A stretch of 64,000 bases of DNA from Aspidiotus rigidus (lineage: Eukaryota > Arthropoda > Insecta > Hemiptera > Diaspididae). The DNA is taken from the NCBI GenBank assembly GCA_035079385.1, contig JAVHKY010000023.1, positions 4,092,001 to 4,156,000 of the forward strand, in the 5' to 3' direction. The position numbers and the translations under genes were made by a program. Under the pieces are notes generated by a model. The model saw only the letters and a list, made by a program, of their open reading frames with translations. It was not told where the DNA came from and did not search any database. Positions 1 to 12,672 of the stretch are shown one piece after another. Position 1 is the stretch's first letter; every line of letters starts with the position of its first letter.

Positions 1-137
1 TCACCTTGTACCCGTGAACATCACACAACTATGTTTCGGAATTCTTTGTTCTTGATTAAATATCAGACTCCGCTCGTACCCGAGAACACGAACACATATT
101 TCATATGGGCGCTATATTTAATGTACGCTGTACATAC
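1..137 (-). other. Start of the next AGAP intron
   Basis: This follows the donor GTATGT that ends the AGAP exon at 138 on the minus strand. It contains no continuation of the conserved GTPase domain, so the next exon must lie to the left of the window. Confidence 0.85.
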
Positions 138-370
138 CTGTAATTCAGGAAAACCGCCTTCATCCCTAATGAGTAATAGATAACTTTGGCCGTCTACTAC
201 CACCTCTTTCTTGAAACGACCACCTTCCGGCGACTCTTCTTGCATGTAAGAACCGGTTAGGTAACGATGAACTAAAGCCGATTTCCCAGACGACAAGGAA
301 CCAACGATACCAATTCGGAGATCGGGCACCGATCGAGCCAAAGTCCATTCCTGGCTGTTCACAAATGAAT
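138..370 (-). CDS. CenG1A: AGAP / centaurin-gamma-1A, exon 2 (GTPase P-loop exon)
   Basis: This is an internal coding exon of an Arf GTPase-activating protein with GTPase-like, PH, Arf-GAP and ankyrin domains, a regulator of Arf-dependent membrane traffic and, in mammals, of PI3K signalling. The 77 codons begin [18 protein letters not shown] and run through the nucleotide-binding P-loop GSLSSGKS to [11 protein letters not shown] and ELQ. These closely match animal AGAP1. The usual Ras switch-II motif DTAGQ is replaced by IRDEGG, as is normal for AGAP proteins. The acceptor (ctatacag before position 370) and donor (gtatgt from 137) are both canonical. The exon enters in phase 1, so the G supplied by the upstream exon completes the GAT codon for Asp. 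It leaves in phase 0. No frameshift or stop interrupts it, so the gene looks active. The domains beyond the P-loop lie outside the window. Confidence 0.95.
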
Positions 371-2343
371 CTGTATAGAACAAGAGAAAAAAGAGGAGAA
401 ACGCAAATTAGTATCCAAGAAACGTTAGAAGGTTGCTATATATTACACGGGGCGACGTTGACGAGTCGAGCTACATCAATAATTATTTCTCAATTACTCG
501 CGACGAAATAAATTACATTTTATAAAATTGTATCTCTTCGCCTCCCCATTTCGTGTCGTTAAACCCTATCCTAAAGATGTCGAACAGGGTGAAACGACGA
601 CGATAAAAATGAAATTACGAATTACCCTCACGTAATATGCCTTTTTTTTTTCTTTCTGTTAGGGTGACTTTCTTGCGTTTCGTCGCGGAGTCGAGGAGCA
701 AATTCTTCAATGTAGAATGCGCGTGTCGAGATGAAGGCAAAGAAAGAAATAAAAAAAGAATGGGGGGGAAAGAAAAGTATACGCGCGATAAGAAATAACA
801 CTGCACCTATACAAATTTTCATATAGCGTACCGTGACAAAATTCAATTGAGGACGTCGATAACGTACCGCAAACACATAATAAATCAAATCTGAGACTAG
901 AACTCGACAATTTATTCACCGCTAGTACAATGTAAACTAGGGTAAGGTCAGGGAAATGTATCGAATTGCGCGAGCCAGATTGCAAAAACGGCAGCGTTCA
1001 GGTACGAAATCATACACGAGCTTGATTGTAACTTTTGCACAATGATCATCTTGAACGAAAAGTGGTATATTATACAGCTGACTCTCTCATATTTTAGAGG
1101 CGACCGTTTTTATGAGCAGCCCGTCCAGATTTGACTCCTTTCTTCCCAAAGAGAGACGCATTTCAAAAGCCATAAAATATCGTTACACTGCGTTAGTGCG
1201 AGAGTGAACTTTACTAAACCGTCCTGTTTCCACGATGACTAATGGAGAGCAAACTTTTCAGCTGGGTTATCCTCTCTTCCCTTCCCATCACGATGAAAAA
1301 AAAAATGTTTACGCGATTCGAGGCGCATTATCACGCCGTGTGTACGACGATACGATTTTATATCCGTGCAGATTCACAAGCTATCGTCAAAGTAAATTAT
1401 TATTCAATACTTTATAACCTACCGAAGCAAAAAATATATGATATGCAGCAATATATTCGGCGACATACAGGGCAGGGTGCGCGTGCCAGGACGGCATCCG
1501 CTCGTCGATGATGGGAATCGCTCTGATAATAATCTATCGAACGCGAGAGAAAAATTTTCTGCCCTCAAAGTACACTACAAATTCTGTTTTTTTTTTTTCT
1601 TTACTGGAACATGAATATTTATTTACACACGAAAGCATGTATGAGCGATCCAAACCAACGTTCTACTATTAAATCCGGGTTTTCGCACGCAAAAAAAATG
1701 CAATTACATCTTCCTCTTCAAGTTGCCTTTAGAGCGACAAAGAACGCTGCACACAGGCGAACAATATTCTCGCTCGGAATGATGATTCGCAATAAAATTT
1801 GTTAGTATTCGAAGTATCGAATCTTTTCATCGTCGAATAAACTTACGCTTCATCAAATCGTCCATATTCAAATAATGAACCTTGTCCATGAGATGCATGA
1901 ATTATTATAAGAGGCTCGTATGAATCATATTATTCTCTTCTACACCACGAGTATATGAAAATGTTGCACTCAGTCTTTACGCGGTCATTCTCGAAAATTC
2001 TTTTTATTCCTTACTCAATTTTCTCTGATGGGACTCTTATCTCCGAAGTAAAAACTCTCGCACACTTAGCCGCAAAATATACTTCTTATCAACGCCATAT
2101 GGAACTTATAATGCGTGCGTGGGCATTTCTTTATGTCCTAAGTTGAATCGGAAGCTGCTGACATAGGACGGGAATATGCAAAGTATATGTAAACGGACGA
2201 TTAGGAAAATTTATCTCGGTCATCGCCGAAGCGTTTAGAAACGAAAAAACAGTTAAGAGCCGGGTGTCGGACGTCCATACGCAGTTAATCTCTTACAATA
2301 CATTCGGGGAACACTCATATCTGCACGACGTTTATGTACGTAA
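371..2343. other. Intron, no feature recognised
   Basis: I see no conserved coding or repeat structure here. There are short A/T homopolymer runs (for example near 641 and 1590) and only short chance open frames. Confidence 0.6.
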
Positions 2344-2935
2344 AATATTCTTCTTTTTGACGCCTACACGTTGACCAAGAGCACCACGATACACAGTTTT
2401 CGTGCATCTGAGGAGATACTGGCATTGAAGGAAAGGCGCACCTTAACTTCAGTAATGTTCCTGCGCGACATAATACATGGGAGAATAAAGGAGCCGGGCA
2501 CCTTGGAAAGGGTACATATACGAGTACCTAGAACAGGAGGAATACAAAGAGAAAGAGAAAAACATACCTTCTATCCCTTAACATCGCGCACAAATGCTCT
2601 CAAACACAGCATCATCAATCGGGCCTTGGATAAGTGGGGAATACCCGGACCTGGACATTTTCCATCTGAATAGGAATGCATTCAAAAGGACACTTGTGGA
2701 GATACTCAGTAAGACTGTTGAGTAAATATGACCGAAGTATGTGAGGGAGGGGGTGATGCGTGTGTGTGTATATGTATGTAGGCCTATGTATGTAATTTTT
2801 TTTTTTATTTTTTTTTTTTGGGTTAGAATTGTAATTATTATTACTATAAGTATGTAAAGGTGGTGTCGGCAGTAATTGGTCCACGGACTGTTGTCGGCAC
2901 CACCTCAAAAAATAAAACAATCTAATATATAAAAT
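2344..2935 (+). mobile_element. 3' end of a 5'-truncated non-LTR retrotransposon (LINE)
   Basis: An open frame at 2344-2673 carries a LINE ORF2 C-terminus: FRASEEILALKERRTL, then VHIRVPRTGG and SRTNALKHSIINRALD. This pattern is usual for the last 100 residues of insect non-LTR polymerases. After the stop lies a 3' UTR rich in TGTATG. It contains a stem-loop whose arms are about 2858-2872 and 2892-2905 (GGTGGTGTCGGCA against TGTCGGCACCACC), followed by an A-rich tail ending near 2935. The reverse transcriptase domain is missing, as expected from 5' truncation on insertion. The tail abuts the foldback element that starts at 2937. The clade is uncertain. Confidence 0.65.
2858..2905 (+). other. 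3' UTR stem-loop of the LINE
   Basis: The arms GGTGGTGTCGGCA and TGTCGGCACCACC pair with few mismatches around a loop of about 20 nt. The sequence GTCGGCA also occurs as a direct repeat in both arms. A hairpin just before the tail is a common place for recognition by the element's own reverse transcriptase; that role is inferred. Confidence 0.55.
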
Positions 2936-2936
2936 A

Positions 2937-4970
2937 CTAGCGGTTGGCAGCTGTGTGTTGAGTAGTGTTTTGTAAATATTTCGATTTTAACGGTAAGAGC
3001 TGAGTTGACAGGTAAGGGCTGTATTGCAGCAAAAAACGGACTAATTCATGAACCGTCGCAATGATTAAGGAAATAGATGGACAGTAGGTAAAAAGCCTGC
3101 CATATCCCCCAAGCATTACATCAGTCTGTGTAGAGGCATGAGACGAACTCAGTCGTTTCCTGTATGAGAAACCGGATGTAATTTTCTTAATTCTTTCTCG
3201 AACCCAGTACCTTTTCTTAGGTAGTTTCAAACTCTGACGACGATATTTACATAATGTATAGTTACTCGTCACAAAAGAAGAGCAAATTTTCAAGAAATTA
3301 TTTTACATAAACGTCTCCTTTCAAAATCGAAAATTGGATACGTAAAACTCGAATAGTCTCTGTAGATTCATCCAGAGCAACCGGTTTAAATGCTCTCTCT
3401 CTGTAAACACAATGATCTTGAATACGCATCAGTCAAAATACCAATATGTAGTTCCAAAATTTCCGCCTGAAAATCTGGAATTGGGCTCATTCGAAAGGAA
3501 ATTAAAGGGGCAACAATTCTTGTTCTCTTCAATTTTTCATAAAAATGAGTAAAAATTGAGTTATCACCATAACTTAATTTTTATAACTGCGGCCGCTCAA
3601 CGCGTTTGAACGGTAACGTTGGAACAACGCGTTCGATGGCAAGCTACACCACCACGTTTTTTTATATTGAAAAAAGTCATTGTTTTCGCCCTTTTTTGAA
3701 ATTACTCAGCACCTCCCCGTCAAATTTTTATTTTTATGAGTCTATGTGCTGCTCTGGGATGAGGATAATATATCCTGAAAGTTTGAAAGCGATCGGCCGA
3801 GTAGTTCTCGAGTTATAAACGGACAGGAGGATGGACGGACAAACTTTCTGCTTTAGAGCGGATTTATAGTGGCGCAGCGAACAAGCAAGCAAAGCAGAGC
3901 AGAGAAAACATCCTTTTGTATTTTCTCTTCTCTGTTCTGCTATGTTCCCCTCCTGCCTAGGAACCGCTGCGCTGCTTTCTTTGCTCGATCAGATCAAGCG
4001 CCACTATAAATGCGCACTTATGTATTAGAAAACGTTTGTCTGTATATCTGTATGTATATCTGTATGTATGTTTGTCCATAACTTTCGAACGCCTTCACCT
4101 ATCGACCTGGAATTTTTTTTGAAAAATTTCGTTTTTTCTGGGTCAGGTTCTTAAACATTTCGATGTTTTGACTCCCTGAAGGTGGAGTAGGGGGCGACAA
4201 AATTAGGAAAAACGGGCATTATCGAGTACTGAAACTGCTTTGCGCTGTACGTTAGACCTACGCCTGTTGAGTGGCGCAGTTTCGAAAATTGAATTATTGT
4301 GATAACTCGCGTATAACTCATTTTTATGAAAAATTGAAGAGAACAAAAATTGTAGCCCCTGTAATTTCCTTTCGAATGAGCCCGGTTCCAGATTTTTAGG
4401 AGGAAATTTTGTGACTACAGTATTCGCTGTACTTCCATACTAAGTAAGTTATTTTATTCACAGTTTTAAAAACACCTACATAAAGGATTTTACATCCGGT
4501 ATCTCATACAAGAACCAATGCGAATGTCTAGACACCGTGCGCACTGCGTATGGGCTAGCGGAAATGACCCTTTTTTTTACCTGTTGTCCGTGTGTTTTCT
4601 TAGGGACTGGCAAAATGTCAATGGATTTGTCTGTATTCTGCTGCGATACAGGCTTCACGCGTTAAGTCAGCTCTCAAGTGAATTAGTGTGTAAAAAATTT
4701 AATTTGGTGACTTTATTTTTGTGCGACTCGGAACTTTGATATTTTATAAGTACAGTCGCAGTTTTTGGTGTCTATTTTCTTATTTTTGAACTGAATAGTT
4801 GTGAATTTTGCAAAACTCTTTCCACTGTTTCTTTTTTAAAAATTCATCTGAATTCCAAGATACCTACAAAACACACATACCTACAAGATACAGATACCTA
4901 TAAAACACAGATATCTACTCAACACACAGCTAGCGGTCAGGCGCGCCGGAGGCGCGTCGCCAACCGCTAG
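2937..4970. mobile_element. Foldback-type element with long diverged inverted arms
   Basis: The outer ends are CTAGCGGTTGGC on the left and its inverted match on the right. The motif AGCTGTGTGTTGAGTAG follows at once on the left, but only after an extra hairpin-forming GC-rich block (about 4932-4960) on the right. Further in, 3445-3560 is an inverted, diverged copy of 4300-4425 (shared TTTTCATAAAAATGAG and CATTCGAAAGGAAATT). The segment around 3165 with CCGGATGTAA matches the inverse near 4490. No transposase is present. The asymmetric termini with a 3' hairpin followed by CTAG resemble Helitron or Helentron relatives, but long inverted arms fit a foldback or TIR element better. The class is unresolved. 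Confidence 0.6.
3862..4011. mobile_element. Short MITE-like hairpin nested in the foldback element
   Basis: A perfect 14-bp inverted repeat, ATTTATAGTGGCGC, lies at 3862-3875 and 3998-4011. Its interior can also pair partly (AGCAAGCAAAGCAGAG on one side, CTTTCTTTGCTC on the other). It separates host element sequence ending in a reverse-complementable CTGCTTTAGAG from GCACTTATGTATTAG. No clear target duplication was found, so this could also be an internal stem of the larger element. Confidence 0.5.
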
Positions 4971-6879
4971 TTTAAAATAAAATAAAAAAATACGATATCT
5001 AACGCGAAGAAATTTTTTGATATTTTTAATGTCGCTACCGGCACGTCCCCCCACTACTGAAAATCTGCGAGGCCGAGTTCGAGCTTCTCAGTCCTCTAGC
5101 AAATACAAATTTTCCAATTATGTGACTTTTGTAGGACCACTGATGTTAGAGCATTGTACGACTTTTTATAAACCATTTACGTTCATGAACAAGCGAAAAA
5201 AAAAACACAACATGAAATTGCAAACGAGAACTTTGGAGTCTGCGCTCTTTCACAATCAGCAGGTGGCGGTATATTATTATGATTCGCAAAAACCATAATC
5301 TATTTGTAGGTGGTCTTAAAACTGTTCCGCTACGCCACTGAGGTGTTCAAATCTTCATAATTTCTGGTATTGTCCTTTCGTGACTGTAGAGACCCTGTAA
5401 AGCTTAGTGTGACCCAAAATACCAATATGGCGTATTTTCGAACTTGATTGTTCATCACCATTTCCCACAGCTAGGCCTACCTATGCATTATGAAACTTTC
5501 TGTCGCTCGCGAAAGAAACACTTCGAGTCTAAATATGTAGGATTTAATCCGTGATGAAGACAATCGAAATCTTCTTCTTCTAGACTTCGCGGCAGGATGG
5601 TGACATCTTGGATGGTCTTGATTGCCATCCTTCCTCTAAAAATTAGATTTGCGTTTTTCTTGTGCCCTCGATGCTTTGCACTGTACATTGCGAACCTTTT
5701 TGACTCACTCTCGCTAACTGAATTTCACATCTCGCCTACTCAATACCTCATATAATTTTGCAAGGAATGAAAATCTCTTTTTTCATCGATTTTCTTTTGT
5801 TCTTTATCGAAAGAATAATAAAAAAAAGTTAACAATATTATGATTGCATCATGAATGAACAACGCGTAAAACAAAACTTCAATATCTGTACTTGAACTTT
5901 TCAAACTTGTCAAGGTTTTGCTGGTTCAAATTCGCGTGAATGTTTGCATGCGCGAGTGCAAGGAACTGAAATTTTTATAAGGAAAAATGATATTTCGAAA
6001 GTGTTCACTTCGGTTGCTTTTCAAAACTCTATTATTTACAGCATTGAAAGACTTCGCCTCCTTCCTTCTCTCCACCCTGATATTTTCATGACTTGTTAAG
6101 TGTGTAGAGACAGATTTCGTATTTCGAACGAAAAATTATCACTTTTTATTCTTCGTCCTTCTACCCTGGCTCTTCCTCAACAATTTTTCAAATAAGGTCC
6201 AATAATTATTGACTGAAGACCATACTAACTTCTCGTACTTCTTGTTTTCCTAATAATCGCTGTTTTCTGTTTTAGCGTTCATATATTTTACTTTATGGGG
6301 AAAAAGTTTCAATCAGATACAAATGCTTCAAGGTCTTGAAAAAACCTTCAAATTTTTTTATTTTTTTCTTTCTATTCTTATCAATGCTGTAATTTTCTGT
6401 TGAAATGTGACGATAAAGAGCAATTTAACAAACACAACATACCTTTAAATAAGAATAAAATCTCTATTATTTCGCTGACTATAGAATCGCAATCCATTTT
6501 TTTCTTCTTTTTCAAATCATGCAATATATTTCGTCAGACGGGAAAAACAATGATACTCAACATTCTTGGCTTACTTCTTGTATTGTTGGTAGAAACTGCC
6601 TACAGAATTAGACTAGACGCTGAAAAGTATCTTTGGGTCGTATATTGTCTACTTTATTTAATAAAAAGGAACGTAGATGGATACAAAATATTGAGGTGTC
6701 CTCAGTGTCAAAAAAATCACATAATATGTACAAGCGAAAACGACGGCTTCCTTAATGAAGTTGAACGATGAACAGAGAAAATCTGCTCTATTTGTATCGG
6801 TCGTATTAGTTTTAATATTGAGAATTAAATTCAAAATTGGAGTCCCGAAGATTCTAAATTCTTCCGAGTCCCCTCCTGT
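4971..6879. other. Intron, no feature recognised
   Basis: No recognisable protein motif or repeat unit was found. The open frame at 6400-6771 is low in complexity and has no family signature. Confidence 0.55.
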
Positions 6880-7070
6880 CACCTATTGCTCGAAAGTCGA
6901 AATTTTGATAAGTTTCCTCCTGCCTTCGACCATATGTAGTTCGGAAGCGAAAATCTTTCCAAGTCTCCCTTCTGTCATGTATAGCTTGGAAATCAAGATT
7001 TTTCCAAGTCCCCTTCTTAATATATAGCTAGAGAGTCGAAATCTTTCCAAGTCCCCCGTTTTTCCGGATA
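6880..7070. repeat. Diverged outlying copies of the 45-bp minisatellite
   Basis: About four imperfect units share the pattern AGTCGAAATCTTTCCAAGTCCC split by ATATAGCT-like spacers, with spacing near 40-45 bp. The main array of the same unit is at 13409-14615, inside a hAT element. The copies here lie outside that element and are much more diverged, so they are older or separate. Confidence 0.7.
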
Positions 7071-7805
7071 GCCCCCTGCCTTTTTTATTTAAATGACACC
7101 TCCCCAATAGAACCAAAAAAAGTTCGAGTAATGAGTACTCAAAAACTGAGCGAATTAGTGTTTTTTGACAAATATTTCATAAATCAAGTCATTTTAATGA
7201 CTGTAAACAAAGATTGAGAAAAAAACAGTTGAAGCAAGAAAGAACAAAACTTGGGGTAGAAGCTGACAACAATTCATAGTGTTGCATTCATATGCTCGCT
7301 CTATCTCAGAGACCTACAAGTTGACGGACTCGGCCTCCCTTTCCCCCGGAATTGTCATCACTTTGGGAGGGGAAATAATCCAAAAAAGTCCAAAGGACCT
7401 TTTTTTTTTACATTTTCTTCGATATTTCAGATTTTTTGTTGTTTTTTGGGAGGTTTTTGGGGAAAGGGGGAAAGTCCCCCCGTGGATCCGCGCCTGCAAT
7501 TCAAGCGTTGAATTGTTTGTATGCCGACGTTGGTGTCAACTTCATTATGACTGATTTGTCATGATAATCTGTAGTTGATGTACAATTCACTCCTCCCCGC
7601 CCCACTGCTTTCTAGATTTGTACCATTCCGTATGTTTAGTGACTTGACTTGCTATTTGCAGACAGTGGGTGCTGTCATGATTATAGAAACATTGCTGAAT
7701 GTGCGCACAATTTTAAAGTCTGAGTATCGTCAATCCCCACGAGTAGGAATCAACCAATTTTTAAGTTGAGTTTTTTTTTTCCTATTTACAAGCTGTGCGA
7801 CTACT
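7071..7805. other. Intron, possible decayed DNA-transposon end only
   Basis: The phrase GTGGATCCGCGCCTG near 7482-7496 looks like a hAT-type terminus. I found no matching left end and no target duplication, so nothing further is claimed. Confidence 0.4.
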
Positions 7806-9480
7806 CAAAACGGGTCATCAGCTCGTGTTAATTTGACTGCACAATAATTAAACTTAATATTATTATATAAGTAGAGAAGTTGATTTCGGAGTTGTTCGAT
7901 AGTGCGGAGGTTAATAGATGAAGGAACGTTGCAGGCGAAACATCGGCTTTTGAAGGACCTGGACGGGATATGAAGAAAGATGTTCAACTGTGAGGTTATC
8001 TGAAGGAGCGTGAAGATGAAGAATGACGTGAATGTGTTAAGTGATAGGGTGATATGAATAAGAATCTTATAAAGATATCAGGGAGGAAAGTGAGTCAGAT
8101 AGTAGGATATAGTTGAGTCCGAGAGGAGGCTGAGTATTGAAAATTGGAAAAGGAGCTTCAAGAAAGCGCGTTAAACGTCACAAATTGATAACAATATAAA
8201 ATTAATTTACAGGTAAATTATGGTCCCTCAGTCATCACTTTCGCCTTCTTACTGAAGGACGACAACTAATCCATCCTGTCCTGAGACGACACGTTTCTTT
8301 TTCCTAGGGGGGACCTCCTGCACGGTCCTGCTCAACCACCGCTTCAGTTACGATTGTTTGCGCCGGGAATTTTCAATAACTTCGTATAGGGAATGGTGGT
8401 ACTGCGTGGTCAATACATAAAATCCTCGATGCCAACCCTCCACTGAATTATACCTCGGAGGTAATCCTTCGAGGGTAGCATCGTACTGGTTCCACAGGGC
8501 AATAGGGTAGCGTGGTGGCTTCCTCTTTCTTCTTCGTGGCTGACTCGTCTATGTATCCTCGAAGTACTCCAATATATCCGTGACTTTGGGAGGGAAATGT
8601 TGAATTAATTCCAAATGTCCAAAAACACACACAACGTTGGCGGGGGAAACGAAAGCTAACGCCGATCAAAGCGCAAATCCTGAATTCGTGTCGTATTTTT
8701 TCTTGAAACCATGCTCTTGTATCGCTTTATAGATGCACTGAATCGATTTTTGAAAGCTGCCTCCATGGCTTTCCCAAAATCACCTACAACTGTAGTTGGA
8801 TTCAAATTTGGTTCTACTCTTACCAACTTTTAATTCCACCTTAATGTACAATCGTCCTTATGGGTTTCGATCATTGCATTCGACCTTATATTCGGAAAAG
8901 TGAATAGCCACGGGAGAGTGGATGATCTATTAGGGGAGAGACAAGTTTGGGGAGGGAGTGAAGATAGGGTCTGAGAAAATTTAGTAAGGTATTTTAAGGG
9001 GAGGAGAAGGTAGTGGGGGTAGGAAGTTCCAGAAATTGAGCTGAGGGTACGAGGAAGTTGGCATTTAATATTAATGTGCAAAAGTGGAGAGGAGGTTCGA
9101 CTGCTTCAGCGCAGAGGCTGAGATCAGGACTAGTACGAAATGCCCCTAGAAGTATTCTGCGAGCTGTGAACAGAGGACATGTTAGACCGAGAGTAGATCG
9201 AAGGACCATAGTTCAGTTGGGAGCGGATGAGACTTTCTTATATAGTTGTAGAAACAATTTTCGGTTGCATCCTAGGCGGGGGTGTGATAGATGTTGGTGG
9301 CGCTCAGGCATATAGCTTTGAACGATTTTATGTGATCGATCCAAGAAAGATTGTGGTGGTGCGGAAAAATAAATGTAAATTTTGAAGTTAACGTTGAAAT
9401 CTAACCCCAAAAACCTACTCGATTTTAGTCTTGGGAAAATATCAGTCGCTCTTGAATCGACAAGGATTTTGTGTAGTTTT
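7806..9480 (-). pseudogene. Decayed LINE copy (RT C-terminus, linker and RNase H pieces)
   Basis: On the minus strand, 8994-9410 encodes RT-thumb and linker sequence: FLGLDFNVNF, SFLDRSHKIVQ, GCNRKLFLQLYK, then LLGAFRTSPDLSLCAEA and PPLHF. The plus-strand LINE at 50589-52675 has the equivalent GCNKKLLLQLYKS and SLSPLHFRR at the same point, so they belong to one family. Farther left, about 7850-8200, the same strand gives LLSDSLSSLISL, the third RNase H acidic motif, and then TVEHLSSYP, the end of the C-terminal zinc-finger-like region. Many stops and frameshifts are present. The 8210-8880 part is not clearly assignable and may include a separate insertion. Confidence 0.7.
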
Positions 9481-12273
9481 TTTGGTATTTAAACTTCTCC
9501 CTTTACTGCCCATTTGGGACCTTTATTGTGTCACAAGCAGCTCGAGAATCATGGCCTTAAGTGCGAAATTTGTTGTATAACAATCTATTTTTCTCGGATC
9601 TCTCGTGTTTTTCCTTACAAAAATTCGGTAATTGATCGATATCATTTTCGCAGCAGTAGGAAACTGCCGAAAAACATATATAACGAAAAATTCTTTAGAT
9701 TACTATCAACCACGTAATTTATTTCTCCCTGGGTACGGCGTACGACTCGTATTGCGTAATTCGATCAACCAACAAACACAAAAGCAGCACCCATTTTAGC
9801 GCGTGTAGGCGAAGTTCGCTGTTTCTAATTAGTCGCGAGCCACACCGAAAAAAAAAATTCATATTGTACCTACGTTCGAGGCAAACGTGCGTAATAATAT
9901 AGTTCTTTACATGAACGTTTATAGTTTACATCCGGCGAATGCGGGTAACGAGCACAACGAACAAAATTAACTCGACGTCGTATAATTATTGGAAATTTAG
10001 AAAGGTATCCGGATATACCGAGGACAATATTGAGAGGGAGAGAGAGAGAAAAAAAGGATAACGACTTCTTACTACCCTTACGATGTATTTGAAATTGTCA
10101 CCTAACGCTTCTAACGACAAAATGTCTTCTTTGCTCCATTCATCGCGTATATGATAAAACAATACACCAAGTTACTTTACAAACGATTTGACTGCATTAA
10201 AACGTTAATATGATAATTAAATTATAACCACGACGAATGGTAGGGTTATAAACTGATCAGTCATGGTGAATGCAAATCACGAAGGAGAAGAATAGCGGAC
10301 CGACTCGGAACTGAACTGGACTACTGAGGCGTTCCAACATTTTTTGGAAATAAATTTAAAATCACGTGATCGCCTTTCGTTGGAAAACCTTTATCTACGT
10401 TTATACACGCGGTATCATGTGTACGCGGCATTTCGAACCCTCCTAATGTAGTCGCGATGCGTTTCGAGGGGTTAAATTTATTTAAACTTAATAAGAAAAA
10501 TGCATCGAAGCATAACTGAATGGGCAAATCGTAAAGCACAGTACGAAACAACAGCGTATAAGCAAACGAACGGAAAAAGAATTCTACGTGTAGAAAAAAA
10601 ATTACGAAGAATGAAAAGTTTCGTGCTGGTTGTTTGTGTCTGTATTTACAACATTAGCATCAACAGCGAGTAAAATATACTTTTGTTTTCCCATCAAGAA
10701 CGATCATTGATCGCAGCTATTTATTGTCGTTTTTTCGGCAACCTCTTATAAGGTTATTGTCTTTATTTATTTGGTGACTTGACTTCTGTTTGTGCCGGGT
10801 GAATTCACTCCATTCAAAAATTAAAATCCTCGATGTACGAATAGTGTACAAAATATACGAGCACACGCGTGTACAAATACCGAGACTCCAGCCACACCTA
10901 TTCGAATACGTATAAAGAAAATAGTATATTGCCTTTGCAAATGAAATGAGAAAGGAGAAAAGAAACGAATTTATCTCTGTAGGACTGCGTCTAACTTCGC
11001 TCACATTTCGCTATTTGAACGCCGGCACTCTTTTTCGAAACATTTCGTCTGAATTATGGATTCTTTTCAAAAAAGTGACGCGGTAGTCTTTCCGAATCTC
11101 ATCAACATTTTAAATTCTTTTAGAAAAATAAATATTTTATTATTTCCTCGAGTCAGATTGGGGTGCTTCCTCATCCGAAACAGGTTGTGGTTTATTTTGG
11201 TGTGAACACTTCCGATTCCGGTGTGAAGAACAAAAGAATGTATGCATAAAAAAGAAGAAAAAATGTTTGTTTGTTTGGTAATTTTGAAGGGAAGAGCTCT
11301 TACTTGGCTATTCAGCGATCGAGTCGAAAAATAATTTTCAAAGTATTTTCTCGCCGTTTTCTTCCCTTCATGGTGATGCGAGTTCAGAACCGTTAAAGTC
11401 GATGGTGCGATGTATGTTGTCCGATCGCTTACGGGAGCCTGCAAACTAGTCGCTATCATAATAGTGACTTTTCAATATTTTTTTCAGATCACTTTTTGTC
11501 ACGTAGCCCAAAAAAGTCTCTAGATTGGTCCACTAATTTTATGAAATACAAGAATAGATAACTAGGGATTTTAACATGGATACGTCTGTCTTTTCCTCTA
11601 ATTATTCAGAACTTCTTGATATGTATAAGCTATAGGTAAGGATTGAGAAAGGACCGAAAAAACCCCCACTGTATGACATAATCAGATGGATCGAATGTCT
11701 TAGTCTAGTTTATTATAGGCTGAGCTAACCAATCTTGTCTGCTCAATGTGGTCTAAGCCTGCCAGATCATCCTCATTTCACCTCGTCCCTCGCTGACTCA
11801 GGCTATTCTAGATCCCAGCACCGAGGACGTACTCTCGCCTCCACTTGAGAATAATTTTCCGTGATAAGTGTATTAGGAAGAAATTGGTTTATAACTTGTA
11901 CAGAACGTAGCCTTCCTCCCTCGAAACGATTCGGGTGAATGGTCGTAACATCTATCAAACTCACAAAAATGCAGATACTCTTTACATTTTGTCGCGAAGT
12001 GTAAATGTCCTCTTTCTTTAATTTGAGAAGGAAGCTTGATGCCTCAAATACTTCTATTACAATGCAAAATATAGTTGTCACGATTCACTAGAATCCAATC
12101 ATTTTTAGGAAGTAAAAAAATAGCATATTATACATGTGTTTGGTAAACGTGTATTCGGTTGAACTTGACAGCACGAACAGTTACACTTAGTGAACGTGAC
12201 CGAAGCTCTCTCAAACTGTACGTCATGTCCTTCAAATACCCGGATCAAAATTGAAAAGGGTTTTCCAATTATT
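9481..12273. other. Intron, no feature recognised
   Basis: AT-rich sequence with short purine runs (GAGAGA near 10032). The minus-strand open frames at 10321-10551 and 11067-11459 show no family motif and no convincing splice context. Confidence 0.55.
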
Positions 12274-12281
12274 GTGAAGTG
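12274..12281. repeat. Left target-site duplication of the hAT element
   Basis: GTGAAGTG here is repeated exactly at 18296-18303, directly outside the two ends of the element. Eight bp is the duplication length of hAT transposons. Confidence 0.95.
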
Positions 12282-12672
12282 CAGTACCGGCGCTAGGCCC
12301 GGCGAACCGGGGCGATCGCCCCAGGCCTCGCGCTTCGTCATTCAACAAACATTTCTATCAAAAGTTTTTCCCTTTCCTTTCATAATTGTGTGAATGTGCT
12401 GCTAAAGGTTATCAGAAAATTTTACTCATGGAGAAAAGTACTTTCTTTTGTTCACGCAGTACATGTAAGCGTGATATTCATTCGCGAATTGAATTGGAGG
12501 TAATGGTTTATCAGCGTTGTTTTTGCGACAATCTGTTGCCTGCATTAATCGTGTCGATTGTAGCACGATGCATCTTGTTCATGTAGAACAATATTTTGAG
12601 TTACACGTTTCGCTGTACCTATGACAGATAGGTTTTTGGTTTTGGAAATATTTGTTTGTTTTTTTATCAATT

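Noticed and set aside
615..985. Overlapping minus-strand frames near a poly-T tract
   Set aside because: Low complexity, no motif, and no splice or start context.
6400..6771. 123-codon plus-strand frame
   Set aside because: Phe/Ile/Lys-rich composition typical of AT-rich chance frames; no recognised domain.
7440..7500. GTGGATCCGCGCCTG as the right end of a hAT transposon
   Set aside because: No matching left terminus or 8-bp duplication was found.
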